Shown: positions 7,694-17,571 of the stretch, piece after piece | Layout: every line of letters begins with the position of its first letter | Numbering within the stretch: position 1 is the first letter of the stretch | DNA from: Gammaproteobacteria bacterium HGW-Gammaproteobacteria-4 | GTDB lineage: Bacteria > Pseudomonadota > Gammaproteobacteria > Xanthomonadales > Xanthomonadaceae | Length of the DNA stretch: 64,000 nt | NCBI GenBank assembly: GCA_002839995.1 | Contig: PGZC01000004.1 | Location: 62,001-126,000 of the forward strand | Direction: 5' to 3' | The notes under the pieces: model-generated | Databases searched by the model: none | What the model was told of the DNA's origin: nothing | Seen by the model: only the letters and a program-made list of their open reading frames with translations | Position numbers and translations under genes: made by a program

Positions 7694-9481
7694 ATGAGTG
7701 CATATCCGATCCACGAACATCAGTACGACATGCTGGTCGTCGGCGCCGGCGGCGCCGGTTTGCGCGCCACCTTCGGTCTGGCGCAGAAGGGCCTCGCCAC
7801 TGCCTGCATTTCCAAGGTGTTTCCGACCCGCTCGCACACGGTGGCCGCGCAGGGCGGCATTTCGGCGGCGCTCGGCAACATGGGCGAGGACGACTGGCGC
7901 TTTCATTTCTACGACACCATCAAGGGTTCGGACTGGCTGGGCGACCAGGACGCCATCGAATACATGTGCAAGGAAGCGCCGGCCGCGGTACTGGAACTGG
8001 AGCACTACGGCCTGCCGTTCTCGCGCACCGAGGAAGGCAAGATCTACCAGCGCCCGTTCGGCGGCATGACCACCCACTACGGCAAGGGCACCGCGCAGCG
8101 CACCTGCGCTGCCGCCGACCGCACCGGCCACGCCATGCTTCACACGCTGTATCAACAGGCGCTGGCGCACAAGGCCGAGTTCTTCATCGAATACTTCGCA
8201 CTCGATCTGATCATGGACGATGAGGGCGCCTGCCGCGGCGTGCTCGCGCTCGATCTGGCCAGCGGCGAGTTGCACCTGTTCCGCGCCCAGGGTGTGGTGC
8301 TGGCGACCGGCGGCTATGGCCGCGCCTATTTCTCTTGCACATCGGCCCATACCTGCACCGGCGACGGCGGCGGCATGGCGTTGCGTGCCGGCCTGCCGTT
8401 GCAGGACATGGAGTTCGTGCAGTTCCATCCCACCGGCGTGTACGGTGCGGGCATGTTGATCACCGAAGGCGTGCGCGGCGAGGGCGGTTACCTCACCAAT
8501 GCCAAGGGCGAGCGCTTCATGGAGCGTTACGCACCCAATGCCAAGGACCTGGCGTCGCGCGACGTGGTCAGTCGCGCCATGACCATCGAAATTCGCGAAG
8601 GCCGCGGGGTCGGCGAGCACAAGGATCACATCCACCTGAACCTGATGCATCTCGGGCCGGACGTGATCCATGAGCGTCTGCCCGGCATCGCCGAAACCGC
8701 CAAGGTGTTCGCCGACGTCGATGTCGCCAAGGCGCCGATTCCGGTGCTGCCGACTGTTCACTACAACATGGGTGGCCTGCAAACCAATTACCACGGTGAA
8801 GTGGTTACGCTGAAAGATGGCAATCCCGATCACGTGGTGCCGGGCCTGTACGCGATCGGCGAGGCCGCCTGTGTATCGGTGCATGGCGCCAATCGGCTCG
8901 GTTCGAACTCGCTACTCGATCTGGTAGTGTTCGGTCGCGCCGTGGCCAATCGCTGTGCCGCGACGCTCAAGCCCGGTGCGGCACACAAGCGCCTGGCCAG
9001 CGATGCCTGCGAGCGTTCGCTGGGCAACCTCGACACGTTGCGGCATGCCAGGGGCAGCACCTCCACCGCCGATCTGCGCCTGAACATGCAGCGCACCATG
9101 CAAAATCACGCGGCGGTGTTCCGCACCGGCGAGACGCTGGCCGAAGGCGTGCAGAAGATCCGCGAAGTGCATGCGTCGTTTGCCGACGTGAAGGTGTCCG
9201 ACCGCTCATTGGTCTGGAATTCGGATCTGGTCGAGACCCTGGAACTGCAGAACCTGCTTGGTCAGGCGGTGGCGACGATGGTGTCGGCCGAAAACCGCAA
9301 GGAATCGCGAGGTGCCCATGCGCGCGAGGATTACGCGGATCGCGACGACGTCAACTGGCACAAACACAGCCTGTGCTGGGTGGACGGCAAGGGCGAAACC
9401 CGCATCGATTACCGCCCGGTGCATATGGTCACCCTGAGCGACGATGTGGACGTGGTGCCGCCCAAAGCTCGCGTCTACTGA
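7694..9481 (+). CDS. sdhA: Succinate dehydrogenase flavoprotein subunit
   Basis: A 595-residue FAD subunit that oxidises succinate to fumarate. The Rossmann FAD motif is [11 protein letters not shown] (~residues 15-25). The flavin-attachment segment [16 protein letters not shown] contains the His that becomes covalently linked to FAD. Active-site blocks HPTG and the fumarate reductase C-terminal domain are present. The start [12 protein letters not shown] at 7694 matches the usual family N-terminus; an in-frame upstream extension overlaps sdhD and is rejected. An inverted repeat separates it from sdhB. Confidence 0.96.
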   Translation: MSAYPIHEHQYDMLVVGAGGAGLRATFGLAQKGLATACISKVFPTRSHTVAAQGGISAALGNMGEDDWRFHFYDTIKGSDWLGDQDAIEYMCKEAPAAVLELEHYGLPFSRTEEGKIYQRPFGGMTTHYGKGTAQRTCAAADRTGHAMLHTLYQQALAHKAEFFIEYFALDLIMDDEGACRGVLALDLASGELHLFRAQGVVLATGGYGRAYFSCTSAHTCTGDGGGMALRAGLPLQDMEFVQFHPTGVYGAGMLITEGVRGEGGYLTNAKGERFMERYAPNAKDLASRDVVSRAMTIEIREGRGVGEHKDHIHLNLMHLGPDVIHERLPGIAETAKVFADVDVAKAPIPVLPTVHYNMGGLQTNYHGEVVTLKDGNPDHVVPGLYAIGEAACVSVHGANRLGSNSLLDLVVFGRAVANRCAATLKPGAAHKRLASDACERSLGNLDTLRHARGSTSTADLRLNMQRTMQNHAAVFRTGETLAEGVQKIREVHASFADVKVSDRSLVWNSDLVETLELQNLLGQAVATMVSAENRKESRGAHAREDYADRDDVNWHKHSLCWVDGKGETRIDYRPVHMVTLSDDVDVVPPKARVY

Positions 9482-9496
9482 GGTAAAAGCATCAGG

Positions 9497-9603
9497 GTCC
9501 GCGAAGGACGCAAAGAGACGCAAAGAGAACAAGCGATGCAACTGCGGAAAAAACACGCTAGGTAACTTCTGCTTTGTTTGCGCATTTTGCGTTATTTGCG
9601 GAC
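9497..9603. repeat. Inverted repeat inside the sdhA-sdhB gap
   Basis: GTCCGCGAAGGACGCAAAG at 9497 onward is mirrored by TTTGCGTT/TTGCGGAC elements at 9572-9603, giving an imperfect stem of about 30 bp around a ~45-nt loop. The left arm belongs to the same repeat family as 23566-23594 and 23895-23925. It lies wholly between sdhA and sdhB, so it would be transcribed as a structured RNA in the operon. The rest of the 159-bp gap holds no gene. Confidence 0.7.
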
Positions 9604-9640
9604 AAAGATTCTTCGATCATAAAAAAATCAGGTTGCCACC

Positions 9641-10426
9641 ATGGCCGAATTCACTCTCCCCAAGAACTCCCGGATCACCAAGGGCAAGCACTTCCCGGTG
9701 AGCAATGCCAAGGGCGATGTGCGCACCTTCAAGGTGTATCGCTGGAGTCCGGACGATGGCGCCAACCCGCGCGTGGACACCTACGAGGTGGACATGGGCA
9801 GTTGCGGGCCGATGGTTCTGGACGCGCTGATCAAGATCAAGAACGAGATCGACCCGACCCTGACCTTCCGCCGTTCCTGCCGCGAGGGTATCTGCGGGTC
9901 GTGCGCGATGAACATCGACGGCACCAACACTCTGGCTTGCACCAAGGCCATCGCCGATTGCGGCAAGAAGGAAGTGCCGGTCTATCCGCTGCCGCACATG
10001 CCGGTGGTGAAGGATCTGGTGCCGGACCTCACCCATTTCTACGCCCAGTACGCGTCGATCAAGCCCTGGCTGCGCACGCAAAGCGCGCAGCCCACCCGCG
10101 AGCGGTTGCAGTCGCCGGCCGAGCGCAAGCAGCTCGACGGCCTGTACGAGTGCATCCTGTGCGCCTGTTGCTCGACCAGTTGCCCGAGTTACTGGTGGAA
10201 CGGCGAACGCTATCTCGGCCCTGCGATCCTGTTGCAGGCGTATCGCTGGATCGTCGATTCGCGCGACGAGGACACCGGCGCGCGCCTGGACGATCTGGAA
10301 GATCCGTTCAAGCTGTACCGCTGCCACACCATCATGAATTGCACGCGCACCTGCCCCAAGGGCCTCAACCCGGCCCGTGCCATCGCCGAGATCAAGAAGC
10401 TGATGCTCGAGCGGCGTTCGGTCTAG
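9641..10426 (+). CDS. sdhB: Succinate dehydrogenase iron-sulfur subunit
   Basis: A 261-residue electron-transfer subunit with three Fe-S clusters. The N-terminal 2Fe-2S cysteines appear in [20 protein letters not shown], the 4Fe-4S set in [17 protein letters not shown], and the 3Fe-4S set near [18 protein letters not shown]. It conveys electrons from SdhA FAD to quinone at SdhCD. The N-terminus has ~25 residues before the core fold, longer than E. coli SdhB but usual for this order. sdhE follows after 7 nt. Confidence 0.96.
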   Translation: MAEFTLPKNSRITKGKHFPVSNAKGDVRTFKVYRWSPDDGANPRVDTYEVDMGSCGPMVLDALIKIKNEIDPTLTFRRSCREGICGSCAMNIDGTNTLACTKAIADCGKKEVPVYPLPHMPVVKDLVPDLTHFYAQYASIKPWLRTQSAQPTRERLQSPAERKQLDGLYECILCACCSTSCPSYWWNGERYLGPAILLQAYRWIVDSRDEDTGARLDDLEDPFKLYRCHTIMNCTRTCPKGLNPARAIAEIKKLMLERRSV

Positions 10427-10433
10427 GCCGCCA

Positions 10434-10688
10434 ATGGCTGTGAGCGACGATTTGACCTTGCGCCGTTTGCGCTGGCGCTGCCGGCGCGGCATGCGCGAGC
10501 TCGACGTGCTGATGCTGCGCTACCTCGATCATCGCTGGTCGCAGGCCGACGGCGACGAACGGGCCGGATTCGAGCGATTGCTGGAAACCGAAGACGACCT
10601 GCTCTGGCGCTGGATGATGCGCCGTGAAGTGGCGACCAATCCGGAAATGGCGACGCTTGTCGAACGTATCCTTACCCTGCCGCATTGA
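10434..10688 (+). CDS. sdhE: SdhE FAD assembly factor (YgfY/Sdh5 family)
   Basis: An 84-residue soluble protein with the family signature RRGMRELD near residue 20, the surface that contacts SdhA and promotes covalent flavinylation. The length is that expected for SdhE. It follows sdhB by 7 nt and overlaps the predicted start of ygfX, so flavinylation factor, complex II and ygfX are one transcription unit. Confidence 0.93.
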   Translation: MAVSDDLTLRRLRWRCRRGMRELDVLMLRYLDHRWSQADGDERAGFERLLETEDDLLWRWMMRREVATNPEMATLVERILTLPH

Positions 10689-11097
10689 ATGGCGAGCATC
10701 GCGCTGGGCGGTGTTCGCCACCGCGTCGATCGGCGTGCTGGCCGCGGTTGCGGTGTTGCAAAGCGCGCTGCCTGGGCCGGTACGGTGGTTGTCGGCAACG
10801 GCACTGCCTGCGTTCGCGCTGTGGCGGGTCTGGCATGAGTCGCGACGCCGTCGCTGGGTGCTGCACTGGCCCGGGCTGGATCGATCCGCGACCCGTGTGA
10901 TGGATGGGCACGAGACGCCGGTAATCATCACGGCGGTGCATCTGCGCGGGCCGCTGGCAAGCATTTCGCTGAACGATGGCGCGCGCCGTATCGTCCACCA
11001 CCTGTGGTGGCCTGATACGCTGGACGCCGCTTCGCGCCGGTCGCTGCATCTGATGGCACAGCAACTGGCGCGTTTGCCGGCATCGCCCGGCTTGTGA
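10657..11097 (+). CDS. ygfX: YgfX/CptA-like small membrane protein
   Basis: Translated from a probable TTG at 10657 (146 residues; a GTG at 10624 is the alternative), overlapping the end of sdhE. The pattern is that of YgfX: a short N-terminus reaching EWRASRW, two close membrane helices (VFATASIGVLAAVAVLQ and VRWLSATALPAFALWRVW), then a basic turn ESRRRRWVLHW and a soluble tail ending SLHLMAQQLARL. In E. coli ygfX pairs with sdhE/ygfY and has been proposed to influence cytoskeletal proteins; that role is not established here. Start codon uncertain. Confidence 0.7.
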   Translation: MSNVSLPCRIEWRASRWAVFATASIGVLAAVAVLQSALPGPVRWLSATALPAFALWRVWHESRRRRWVLHWPGLDRSATRVMDGHETPVIITAVHLRGPLASISLNDGARRIVHHLWWPDTLDAASRRSLHLMAQQLARLPASPGL

Positions 11098-11116
11098 ACT
11101 GATCTGCGAGGCCGCT

Positions 11117-12310
11117 GTGTTCCGACCCCTGTCACTGGCCATCGGCCTGCGTTATATCCGCGCGAAACGACGCAATCGATTCATTTCATTCATCTCCGCG
11201 GCCTCGATGCTCGGCATCGTGATCGGCGTGATGGCCTTGATCACCGTGATCTCGGTGATGAACGGTTTCGAGCAGGAACTGCGCAATCGTATTCTTGGCA
11301 TGGTGGCGCACGCCAGCATCAGCGGCGTCAGCACGCCGCTCGACGACTGGCAACACGTCGTGGATGTTGCGCACGCGGACAAACGCGTGCTCGGTGCCGC
11401 GCCGTATGCCGAACGCGAGGCGATGCTGCAAGGCACTCAAACCCAGGGTGCGTTGCTGCGCGGCATCCTGCCCGAACGCGAGGGCGAAGTGTCGCAACTG
11501 GCCGACAAGATGCTGGCCGGTTCGCTGGACGAACTGCAGGCCGGCGCCTACAACATCATTCTCGGCAAGGAGCTGGCGCTGTGGCTTGGCGTCGATATCG
11601 GCGACTCGGTTACCGCCTTCGTACCCGAGTTTCGCACCACGCCGATCGGCGTGCTGCCGCAGTTGAAGCGATTTCGCGTGGTCGGCATTTTCGAGGCCGG
11701 GGTGCAGGACTACGACCTGGGGCTTGGCATCATCCATTTGCGCGATGCGCAAAAACTGATGCGTCTGGGCGATGGTGTGACCGGTGTGCGTCTGCGCCTG
11801 AACGACATGATGCACGCCTACCAGGTGGCGCGCGATCTGGCCGACCGCTTGCCGGCGTTGTACCGGGTGCGCGACTGGTCGCGCGACCACGCCAATTTCT
11901 TTCGCGCAATCAAGCTCGAAAAAACCATGATGTCGCTGGTGATGCTGGTGACCGACAAGCAGGCCGACATCGCCATCCTGCGCACGCTGGGCATGCGGCC
12001 AAACACGGTGATGCGGGTGTTCGTGATCCAGGGAGCATTGATCGGCCTGGTCGGCATCCTCGGCGGCGTGCTGGCCGGTGTGGCGCTGACCCTGAATCTC
12101 GATTCGGTGGTGGCGGCGATCGAAAGCAGTTTCCAGATCGACCTGATGCCCAAGGATGTCTATTACATCACCGGTGTGCCGACCGCGTTGCGTGGCGACG
12201 ATGTCACCGTGATCGCACTGGTCGCGTTCGCCATGTGCCTGCTGGCCACCGTGTACCCGGCATGGCGCGCCGCGCGTACCGATCCCGCCGCGGCGTTGCG
12301 GTATGAGTAG
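11117..12310 (+). CDS. lolC: Lipoprotein-releasing system permease LolC with apparent loss of TM2
   Basis: A 397-residue FtsX-like permease, GTG start. The N-terminus (GLRYIRAKRRNRFISFISAA) and first helix are standard, as are the periplasmic domain and the last two helices ending YPAWRAARTDPAAALRYE. After EKTMM (~residue 271) the sequence jumps directly to SLVMLVTDKQADIAIL. In E. coli LolC about 17 residues separate the matching points, forming the core of the second transmembrane helix. Here that segment is absent without a frameshift, leaving only about eight hydrophobic residues. LolC normally extracts outer-membrane lipoproteins with LolD. Either this allele is altered or the assembly has a 51-bp deletion. 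Confidence 0.9.
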   Translation: MFRPLSLAIGLRYIRAKRRNRFISFISAASMLGIVIGVMALITVISVMNGFEQELRNRILGMVAHASISGVSTPLDDWQHVVDVAHADKRVLGAAPYAEREAMLQGTQTQGALLRGILPEREGEVSQLADKMLAGSLDELQAGAYNIILGKELALWLGVDIGDSVTAFVPEFRTTPIGVLPQLKRFRVVGIFEAGVQDYDLGLGIIHLRDAQKLMRLGDGVTGVRLRLNDMMHAYQVARDLADRLPALYRVRDWSRDHANFFRAIKLEKTMMSLVMLVTDKQADIAILRTLGMRPNTVMRVFVIQGALIGLVGILGGVLAGVALTLNLDSVVAAIESSFQIDLMPKDVYYITGVPTALRGDDVTVIALVAFAMCLLATVYPAWRAARTDPAAALRYE

Positions 12311-12340
12311 TTCAGACTCGCAACGACACGCTTGCTTGGG

Positions 12341-12526
12341 TAGGAGCCCACCCTGTGGGCGACTCGGTTACGCGTTGATGGTGGGATTACGCTCGCCCAC
12401 AACGGGTGGGCTCCCATGGGCTCCTGCAGGGGAGCGTCACGCAGCTTTTGCAGGAGCCCATCCTATGGGCGACCCAGATGGATGTGCAAGGCGTGCTCTG
12501 GTCGCCCACAGGGTGGGCTCCTACAG
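12341..12526. repeat. REP-like cluster between lolC and lolD
   Basis: Four REP-like copies: 12341-12363 (plus), 12393-12429 (a degenerate minus copy with a duplicated GGGCTCC segment), 12449-12473 (plus, compensated stem CCCATCCTATGGG) and 12501-12526 (minus). They fill most of the 277-bp gap that separates two genes normally co-transcribed. Confidence 0.8.
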
Positions 12527-12587
12527 TGGCGCTGACCGGTGTTTGCTGCAGATAACTTCAAGCGTTGCGTTGTAAGGAACTCAACCC

Positions 12588-13277
12588 ATGACCACAACCG
12601 CCGTACTCGCCTGCAACGGCCTCGGTAAAATCTATGACGAAGGCGGTTTGCGCGCGGAAATTTTCCGCGATCTCGATCTGGCTGTGGCGGCCGGCGAGAC
12701 CGTCGCCATCGTCGGCGCTTCGGGTGCCGGCAAGAGTACGCTACTGCATTTGCTGGGTGGGCTCGACAAGCCGACCGCCGGTGAGGTCTATGTCGCCGGG
12801 CAGGCGATGTCGCAGCTCGGCGACGCGGCGCGCGGCGATCTGCGCAACCGCGCGCTGGGCTTCGTCTATCAGTTCCATCATCTGTTGCCGGAATTCACTG
12901 CGCTGGAAAACGTGATGATGCCGATGTTGATTGCCGGCGAAGCGGTCGCCACGGCTCGCCAGCGCGCCATCGGTTTGCTGGAGCAAGTCGGTCTCGGCCA
13001 TCGCATCGCCCACAAGCCCGGCGAACTGTCCGGCGGCGAGCGCCAACGCGCCGCGGTGGCACGGGCATTGGTCAACCGCCCCACATGCGTGCTTGGCGAT
13101 GAGCCGACCGGCAACCTCGACGAAAAGACCGCCGCCACGGTGTTCGAGTTGATGTTGGCGTTGAATCGCAGCCAGGGCACCAGCCTGGTGGTGGTGACCC
13201 ACGACTTGCGCCTGGCGCGCCGATTCGACCGCGTGCTGGAATTGAGCGCCGGGCGTTTGCAGCCGTTGGCGGCGTAG
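12588..13277 (+). CDS. lolD: Lipoprotein-releasing system ATPase
   Basis: A 229-residue ABC ATPase of the LolD/MacB class. Walker A is GASGAGKST, the Q-loop region reads [18 protein letters not shown] (FHHLLPEF is characteristic of LolD), the ABC signature is LSGGERQR, and Walker B is [12 protein letters not shown], followed by the switch His in VVVTHD. It would energise LolC for outer-membrane lipoprotein release. It is separated from lolC by a REP-filled gap of 277 bp; no lolE gene is present locally, so LolC may act as a homodimer, as in related bacteria. Confidence 0.94.
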   Translation: MTTTAVLACNGLGKIYDEGGLRAEIFRDLDLAVAAGETVAIVGASGAGKSTLLHLLGGLDKPTAGEVYVAGQAMSQLGDAARGDLRNRALGFVYQFHHLLPEFTALENVMMPMLIAGEAVATARQRAIGLLEQVGLGHRIAHKPGELSGGERQRAAVARALVNRPTCVLGDEPTGNLDEKTAATVFELMLALNRSQGTSLVVVTHDLRLARRFDRVLELSAGRLQPLAA

Positions 13278-13466
13278 GCTGGCAACGCCCCGGGCCCGGG
13301 CATTCATTCCCTTATTCGTCGCAAAACCGTTGTGCTGTGTTGCTGGCGCACCATGGCGCCTGGCGTTAAGGTTGATCTCGCGATGCGTGTCGTGTAATGA
13401 CCAGGGGCAATCCGAGTCGGTGTGGGCATCGCAGCATCGGCTCTCAGAAACCCGAGGAGGTGCCCA

Positions 13467-14075
13467 GTGGCTAACAGGACCGGCGACACGATGATGCGAA
13501 CGGCCATCGCAGGGTTGGCTTTGACATTGGCCGCGTGTTCGAACTACGTCACACGCGCAGATTTCGATGCTGCGGTGGCGGATTTGCGCAACACCGATCA
13601 AATGCAGCAGCAACAGATCGACTCGCTGGCTCAGGATCTGCGTGATGTGGGCACGCGGCTGGGCAGCCAGGAGACGCAAATCGTCGCGATGCAGGGGCGC
13701 TTGCGCGTGGAAACCACAGCCCAATTCGCATTCGACGACGCCACCGTACGCGAGCAGGATAAACCGCTCCTCAATGAGTTTGCGACCGTGATTCGCGACC
13801 ATCACCCCAACGTGCTGGTCACCGTCGAGGGTTTTGCGGATCCCGCAGGGTCGGCGACCTACAACAAGAAACTGGGGCAACGCCGCGCCGAAGCGGTGCG
13901 CGATGAACTGGTGCGGGGCGGGTTGTCTGCGGAACAAGTCCGCGTCGTGAGTTATGGCGAGGAGACAAACCGCCAGGTGCGTGCCGGTGCCTGGGGTCCG
14001 GGCGGTGAAGCCAATCGGCGTGCGGTGCTGGTGATCGATTATGTCGATAGCGCACAGGCGACCGACGCGGGGTAG
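13467..14075 (+). CDS. OmpA-family peptidoglycan-associated lipoprotein
   Basis: A 202-residue lipoprotein. GTG 13467 is chosen because a strong GAGGAGGTG lies just upstream, and it gives a signal peptide ending at lipobox LAAC (Cys24). Residues ~35-70 are a Gln/Asp-rich coiled-coil-like stretch (QQQQIDSLAQDLRDVGTRLG), followed by an OmpA C-terminal domain (~95-200) with TVEGFADPAGSATYNKKLGQ and RAEAVRDELVRGG. The family binds meso-diaminopimelate in peptidoglycan, tethering outer membrane to wall. It sits alone between lolD and a REP pair. Confidence 0.82.
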   Translation: MANRTGDTMMRTAIAGLALTLAACSNYVTRADFDAAVADLRNTDQMQQQQIDSLAQDLRDVGTRLGSQETQIVAMQGRLRVETTAQFAFDDATVREQDKPLLNEFATVIRDHHPNVLVTVEGFADPAGSATYNKKLGQRRAEAVRDELVRGGLSAEQVRVVSYGEETNRQVRAGAWGPGGEANRRAVLVIDYVDSAQATDAG

Positions 14076-14259
14076 CACAGCGCGCTTTCGCATTGGTTTT
14101 ATTTCGCGCAGCCTCGATCGGCTGCGCGAGGGGAAGCGGGGCATTCCCTGCACATGGATGTGCGAGTGCCGCGAGTGGGTGCTCCCGGCATCCATGCCTC
14201 CCGCACCACTTGTGCATCCATGCACATCGCAGGGCGCGCAGGGGCCGCCGCCTCGCTCG

Positions 14260-14329
14260 GTCGCCCACAGGGTGGGCTCCTACAGGTGATCGCGACCGCT
14301 TTTTTGTAGGAGCCCACCCTGTGGGCGAC
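14260..14329. repeat. REP-like inverted pair
   Basis: Copies at 14260-14285 (minus) and 14305-14329 (plus) around the spacer GTGATCGCGACCGCTTTTT, forming a long hairpin ending in T-runs. The 484-bp gap 14076-14559 otherwise shows no gene; a short GC-rich stem lies near 14105-14125. Confidence 0.85.
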
Positions 14330-14559
14330 TGAACGCCGCAGTGCGCGATGCGACCACATGATTGCTGCGCCGCGCGGCTCCGCCTGCCTCAAGGCCTGGC
14401 CGAAACGGATAATCTGTCCGATTTCGGCTTTTCCGCACGACAACATGGATTCTCAGAAAATGCTTACCCCCACGCACGCGGTTTGCTGACTGACGAACCG
14501 CCGCGCCGCCTGCATACTGCCGGTTGATCGGCGCCTCGGCGCGCGCCCGGCACATCCAC

Positions 14560-16860
14560 ATGACGCAGGCCTTTCCGACAGCACGCCGACCGGCGCCATT
14601 GGGCTTGATGGTGGCGTCCTGCCTGCTGTTGGGTGCGGTGCTGGCACTGCGTTTGCCGGCGATTCCCTCGCCGTGGCTGATCGTGCCGGTGCTGGCGCTG
14701 GGCATGGTTGCGTGGCTGCGACGGCGCGGCGTGGTGCGTGGTCTGGGGGCCGTTGCGGTCGGCTTCGCGTGGGCGCTGCTCCAGGCGCAGGGTGCAATGG
14801 ATCTGCGCCTTCCGGCAACGTTGCAGGGACGCGACGTGCAGGTGCAGGGCAGGGTGATCGATCTGCCCGAGCAACGCGGCGATGGCGGCCGCTTCATGTT
14901 TCGCATCGATGCGGGCGAGCCGGCGGCGCTGGCATTGTTCGGGCACGATGTGCGCCTGAACCGGTATTCGTCCGAACCGGTGGTGCACTCGGGTGAGCGT
15001 TGGGCGTTGACGGTGCGCTTGCGCCGGCCCCGCGGGGTGTTCAATCCCGGCGGATTCGACTTCGAGAAGCTGGCCTTGCAGAGGCGCTTGGCGGCCACCG
15101 GTTACGTGCGTGCGCCGGAATCCGCGCAGCGGCTGGCGCCGCCGGCTGGCCTGGACGCGTGGCGCGACCGGTTGTCGCGGGCGATGGGCAAACAGGCGCG
15201 ATTCGTGCGTGCGCTGGCGCTGGGCGATACTCGCGAACTGAGTGCGCGCGATTGGGAGGTGTTGCGCGCCACCGGGCTTACCCATCTGATCGCCATCTCC
15301 GGATTCCACGTCGGTCTGCTGGCCGGGTTCGGCGCGCTGCTGGCGCGTCTGGCGTTCTGGCTGTGGCCGCGGATCGGCTTGTGGTGGCCACGGCCGCAGG
15401 TTGCGGCGGTGTCGGCGTTTGCGATGGCCGCGCTGTACACGGCGGCCGCCGGTTTTGCTCTGCCAACGGTGCGCACCCTGCTGATGATCGGCGTGCTGCT
15501 GCTCGCGCGCCTGCTGCGGCGCCCGGCCGGAGCGGCGTCCACTTTCGCCCTGGCGCTGGCGGCGGTGGTGCTGGCCGATCCGCTGTCGGTGCTGGCGCCC
15601 GGGTTCTGGCTCAGTTTTCTCGGTGTCGGCTGGCTGCTGTGGTGCCTGCCCGGAATGAGCGCCGGTTGGCGCGGCCTGCTCAGCGCGCAGGCGGTGAGCA
15701 CGATCGGGCTGCTGCCGTTGTCCGTGTGGTTTTTTGGGCAGGCTTCGCTGGCTGGGCCATTGGCCAATCTCGTCGGCATTCCGTGGATCAGCCTGATCGT
15801 GGTGCCCTTGAGCCTCCTTGCCGGGGTGGTGCTGTGGATTTCGCCGGTGTTGGGCGCGCCCGCCGTCGATTTCGCGCAGGCTGCCATGAACCTGCTGTGG
15901 CAGGCGCTGGAGCGGGTGGCCGATCTGCACGGCACCCTGGTGTGGTTGCCCGAGCCGACCCTGCCGGCGCTGGTGCTGGCGATCATCGGCGGGTTCTGGC
16001 TGCTGCTGCCGCGCGGTCTGCCGGCACGCGGTCTGGGTGTATTCCTGTTTCTGCCGTTGCTGTGGCCGGGCCAGTTGCGCCTGCCCGACGCGGCGTTTTC
16101 GCTGGATGTAATCGATGTCGGCCAGGGCCTGTCGGTATTGGTGCGCACCCGCGATCACAGCCTGTTGTTCGATGCCGGGCCGGCAGTGCAGGGGCGGTTC
16201 GACATGGGCGAAGCCGCTGTGGTGCCGGCATTGCACGCGCTGGGTCTGGCGCGGCTCGATGTCCTGGTGGTGAGCCATGGCGACAATGATCACGCCGGTG
16301 GTGCAGCGGCCGTGGCGCGCGCCTTCGCGCCGGCGCTGCGCTACAAACCCGAGGCGTACGACGGCATGCCCGGCGCCGACTGCCAGCGCGGCGATCATTG
16401 GCGCTGGGATGGGGTGGACTTCGCCTGGCTGCATCCGCCGCCGCATTTTCCATATCTGCGCAACGACAGCAGTTGCGTGCTGCGCATCAGCAGCGCGCTG
16501 GGCAGCGCGTTGCTGCCGGGCGACATCGAGTCGGTGATCGAACAGCGTCTGCTTCGCGAACAGACAGCGGCATTGCCGGTGGATGTGCTGGTGGTGCCGC
16601 ACCATGGCAGCACGACCTCGTCGAGCCCGGCGTTCGTGGCCGCGGTGTCGCCGCGGATCGCGTTGCTGGCCACCGGCCATGGCAACCGGTTTGGTCTGCC
16701 GCGCGCCGCGGTGGTACAACGTTATCGTGACGCCGGTGCGACGCTGGCGGATACCGCCGATGCCGGCCTGATCCGCGTCCGCGTCGATGCGTCGGGCGCA
16801 CGTGTGGTGCAACGCTGGCGGCATGAAAAACGCCGTTTGTGGCATGAGCGCGACGAATGA
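14560..16860 (+). CDS. comEC: ComEC/Rec2 DNA-uptake channel protein
   Basis: A 766-residue polytopic protein from ATG 14560 (an in-frame TTG at 14524 is possible). It has an N-terminal DUF4131-like segment with two helices, an OB-like part (VQVQGRVIDLPEQRGD), the Competence domain with LRATGLTHLIAISGFHVGLL and about ten helices (~residues 200-490), and a C-terminal metallo-beta-lactamase fold with VVSHGDNDHAGGAAAVARAF and VVPHHGS. The family carries single-stranded DNA across the inner membrane in natural transformation. It precedes exbB by 75 bp, the usual gene order in Lysobacterales. Confidence 0.92.
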   Translation: MTQAFPTARRPAPLGLMVASCLLLGAVLALRLPAIPSPWLIVPVLALGMVAWLRRRGVVRGLGAVAVGFAWALLQAQGAMDLRLPATLQGRDVQVQGRVIDLPEQRGDGGRFMFRIDAGEPAALALFGHDVRLNRYSSEPVVHSGERWALTVRLRRPRGVFNPGGFDFEKLALQRRLAATGYVRAPESAQRLAPPAGLDAWRDRLSRAMGKQARFVRALALGDTRELSARDWEVLRATGLTHLIAISGFHVGLLAGFGALLARLAFWLWPRIGLWWPRPQVAAVSAFAMAALYTAAAGFALPTVRTLLMIGVLLLARLLRRPAGAASTFALALAAVVLADPLSVLAPGFWLSFLGVGWLLWCLPGMSAGWRGLLSAQAVSTIGLLPLSVWFFGQASLAGPLANLVGIPWISLIVVPLSLLAGVVLWISPVLGAPAVDFAQAAMNLLWQALERVADLHGTLVWLPEPTLPALVLAIIGGFWLLLPRGLPARGLGVFLFLPLLWPGQLRLPDAAFSLDVIDVGQGLSVLVRTRDHSLLFDAGPAVQGRFDMGEAAVVPALHALGLARLDVLVVSHGDNDHAGGAAAVARAFAPALRYKPEAYDGMPGADCQRGDHWRWDGVDFAWLHPPPHFPYLRNDSSCVLRISSALGSALLPGDIESVIEQRLLREQTAALPVDVLVVPHHGSTTSSSPAFVAAVSPRIALLATGHGNRFGLPRAAVVQRYRDAGATLADTADAGLIRVRVDASGARVVQRWRHEKRRLWHERDE

Positions 16861-16935
16861 GCGGCGCAATACCGGTGCCCCATGACCTTGGCCGAGCCGG
16901 TATCCTATGGCTTGCGATTTTGAGGAGACGAATCC

Positions 16936-17571
16936 GTGCTGGAACTGGTAATGGCAGGCGGCTGGGTGATGTGGCCGATCCTTGCGGTGTCGGCGTTGAC
17001 GGTGGCGATCATTGTCGAGCGTTTCTGGAGCCTGCGCCGTTCGGTGGTTTTGCCGGCGGGCCTGGGCGATGACGTGCGCGAATGGGCGGCGCGGCGCAAG
17101 CTCGATCCAGCCCATGTCGAAGTGTTGCGCGCCAACTCGCCACTGGGCGAACTGCTGGCGGCGGCGCTGGACGTGCGCCATCGCCCGCGCGAGGTGATCA
17201 AGGAACGGGTCGAGGATGTCGGTCGCCACGTCGTGCACCGGCTGGAGCGTTTTCTCAACACCCTGGGCACGGTTGCCGGTGTGGCGCCGCTGCTCGGTCT
17301 GCTCGGCACCGTTACCGGCATGATCCGCATGTTTCTCAATATTCTCGAGTTTGGCGTCGGCGACGCCGGCCGGCTGGCCGGTGGCATCGGCGAGGCGCTG
17401 GTCAGTACCGCGGTGGGTCTGGTGGTGGCGATCCCGGCATTGATGTTCTACCGCTATTTTCGCGGTCTGGTCAGTGCTTACGTCATCGAAATGGAGGAGC
17501 AGGCGATGGCGTTGCTCGATGTGATCGACCAAGTGGCCGCCGCGCCGAGCGGTGGAAAAGGCCACGCATGA
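16936..17571 (+). CDS. exbB: ExbB/TolQ/MotA-family proton channel protein
   Basis: A 211-residue inner-membrane protein, GTG start with GAGGAGA upstream. There is one N-terminal helix (GGWVMWPILAVSALTVAIIVE) and two C-terminal helices framing TVAGVAPLLGLLGTVTGMI, the conserved pore region of the MotA/TolQ/ExbB family. With ExbD it uses proton motive force. Whether it energises a TonB system or lipid export is unclear; its fusion in an operon with msbA-lpxK-kdsB is a conserved arrangement in this order. It overlaps exbD by 4 nt. Confidence 0.92.
   Translation: MLELVMAGGWVMWPILAVSALTVAIIVERFWSLRRSVVLPAGLGDDVREWAARRKLDPAHVEVLRANSPLGELLAAALDVRHRPREVIKERVEDVGRHVVHRLERFLNTLGTVAGVAPLLGLLGTVTGMIRMFLNILEFGVGDAGRLAGGIGEALVSTAVGLVVAIPALMFYRYFRGLVSAYVIEMEEQAMALLDVIDQVAAAPSGGKGHA

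Noticed and set aside
14464-17565. Very long open frame on the minus strand opposite comEC and exbB
   Set aside because: It is His/Arg/Gln-rich low-complexity translation expected from the antisense of GC-rich coding DNA, and comEC and exbB are unmistakable on the other strand.
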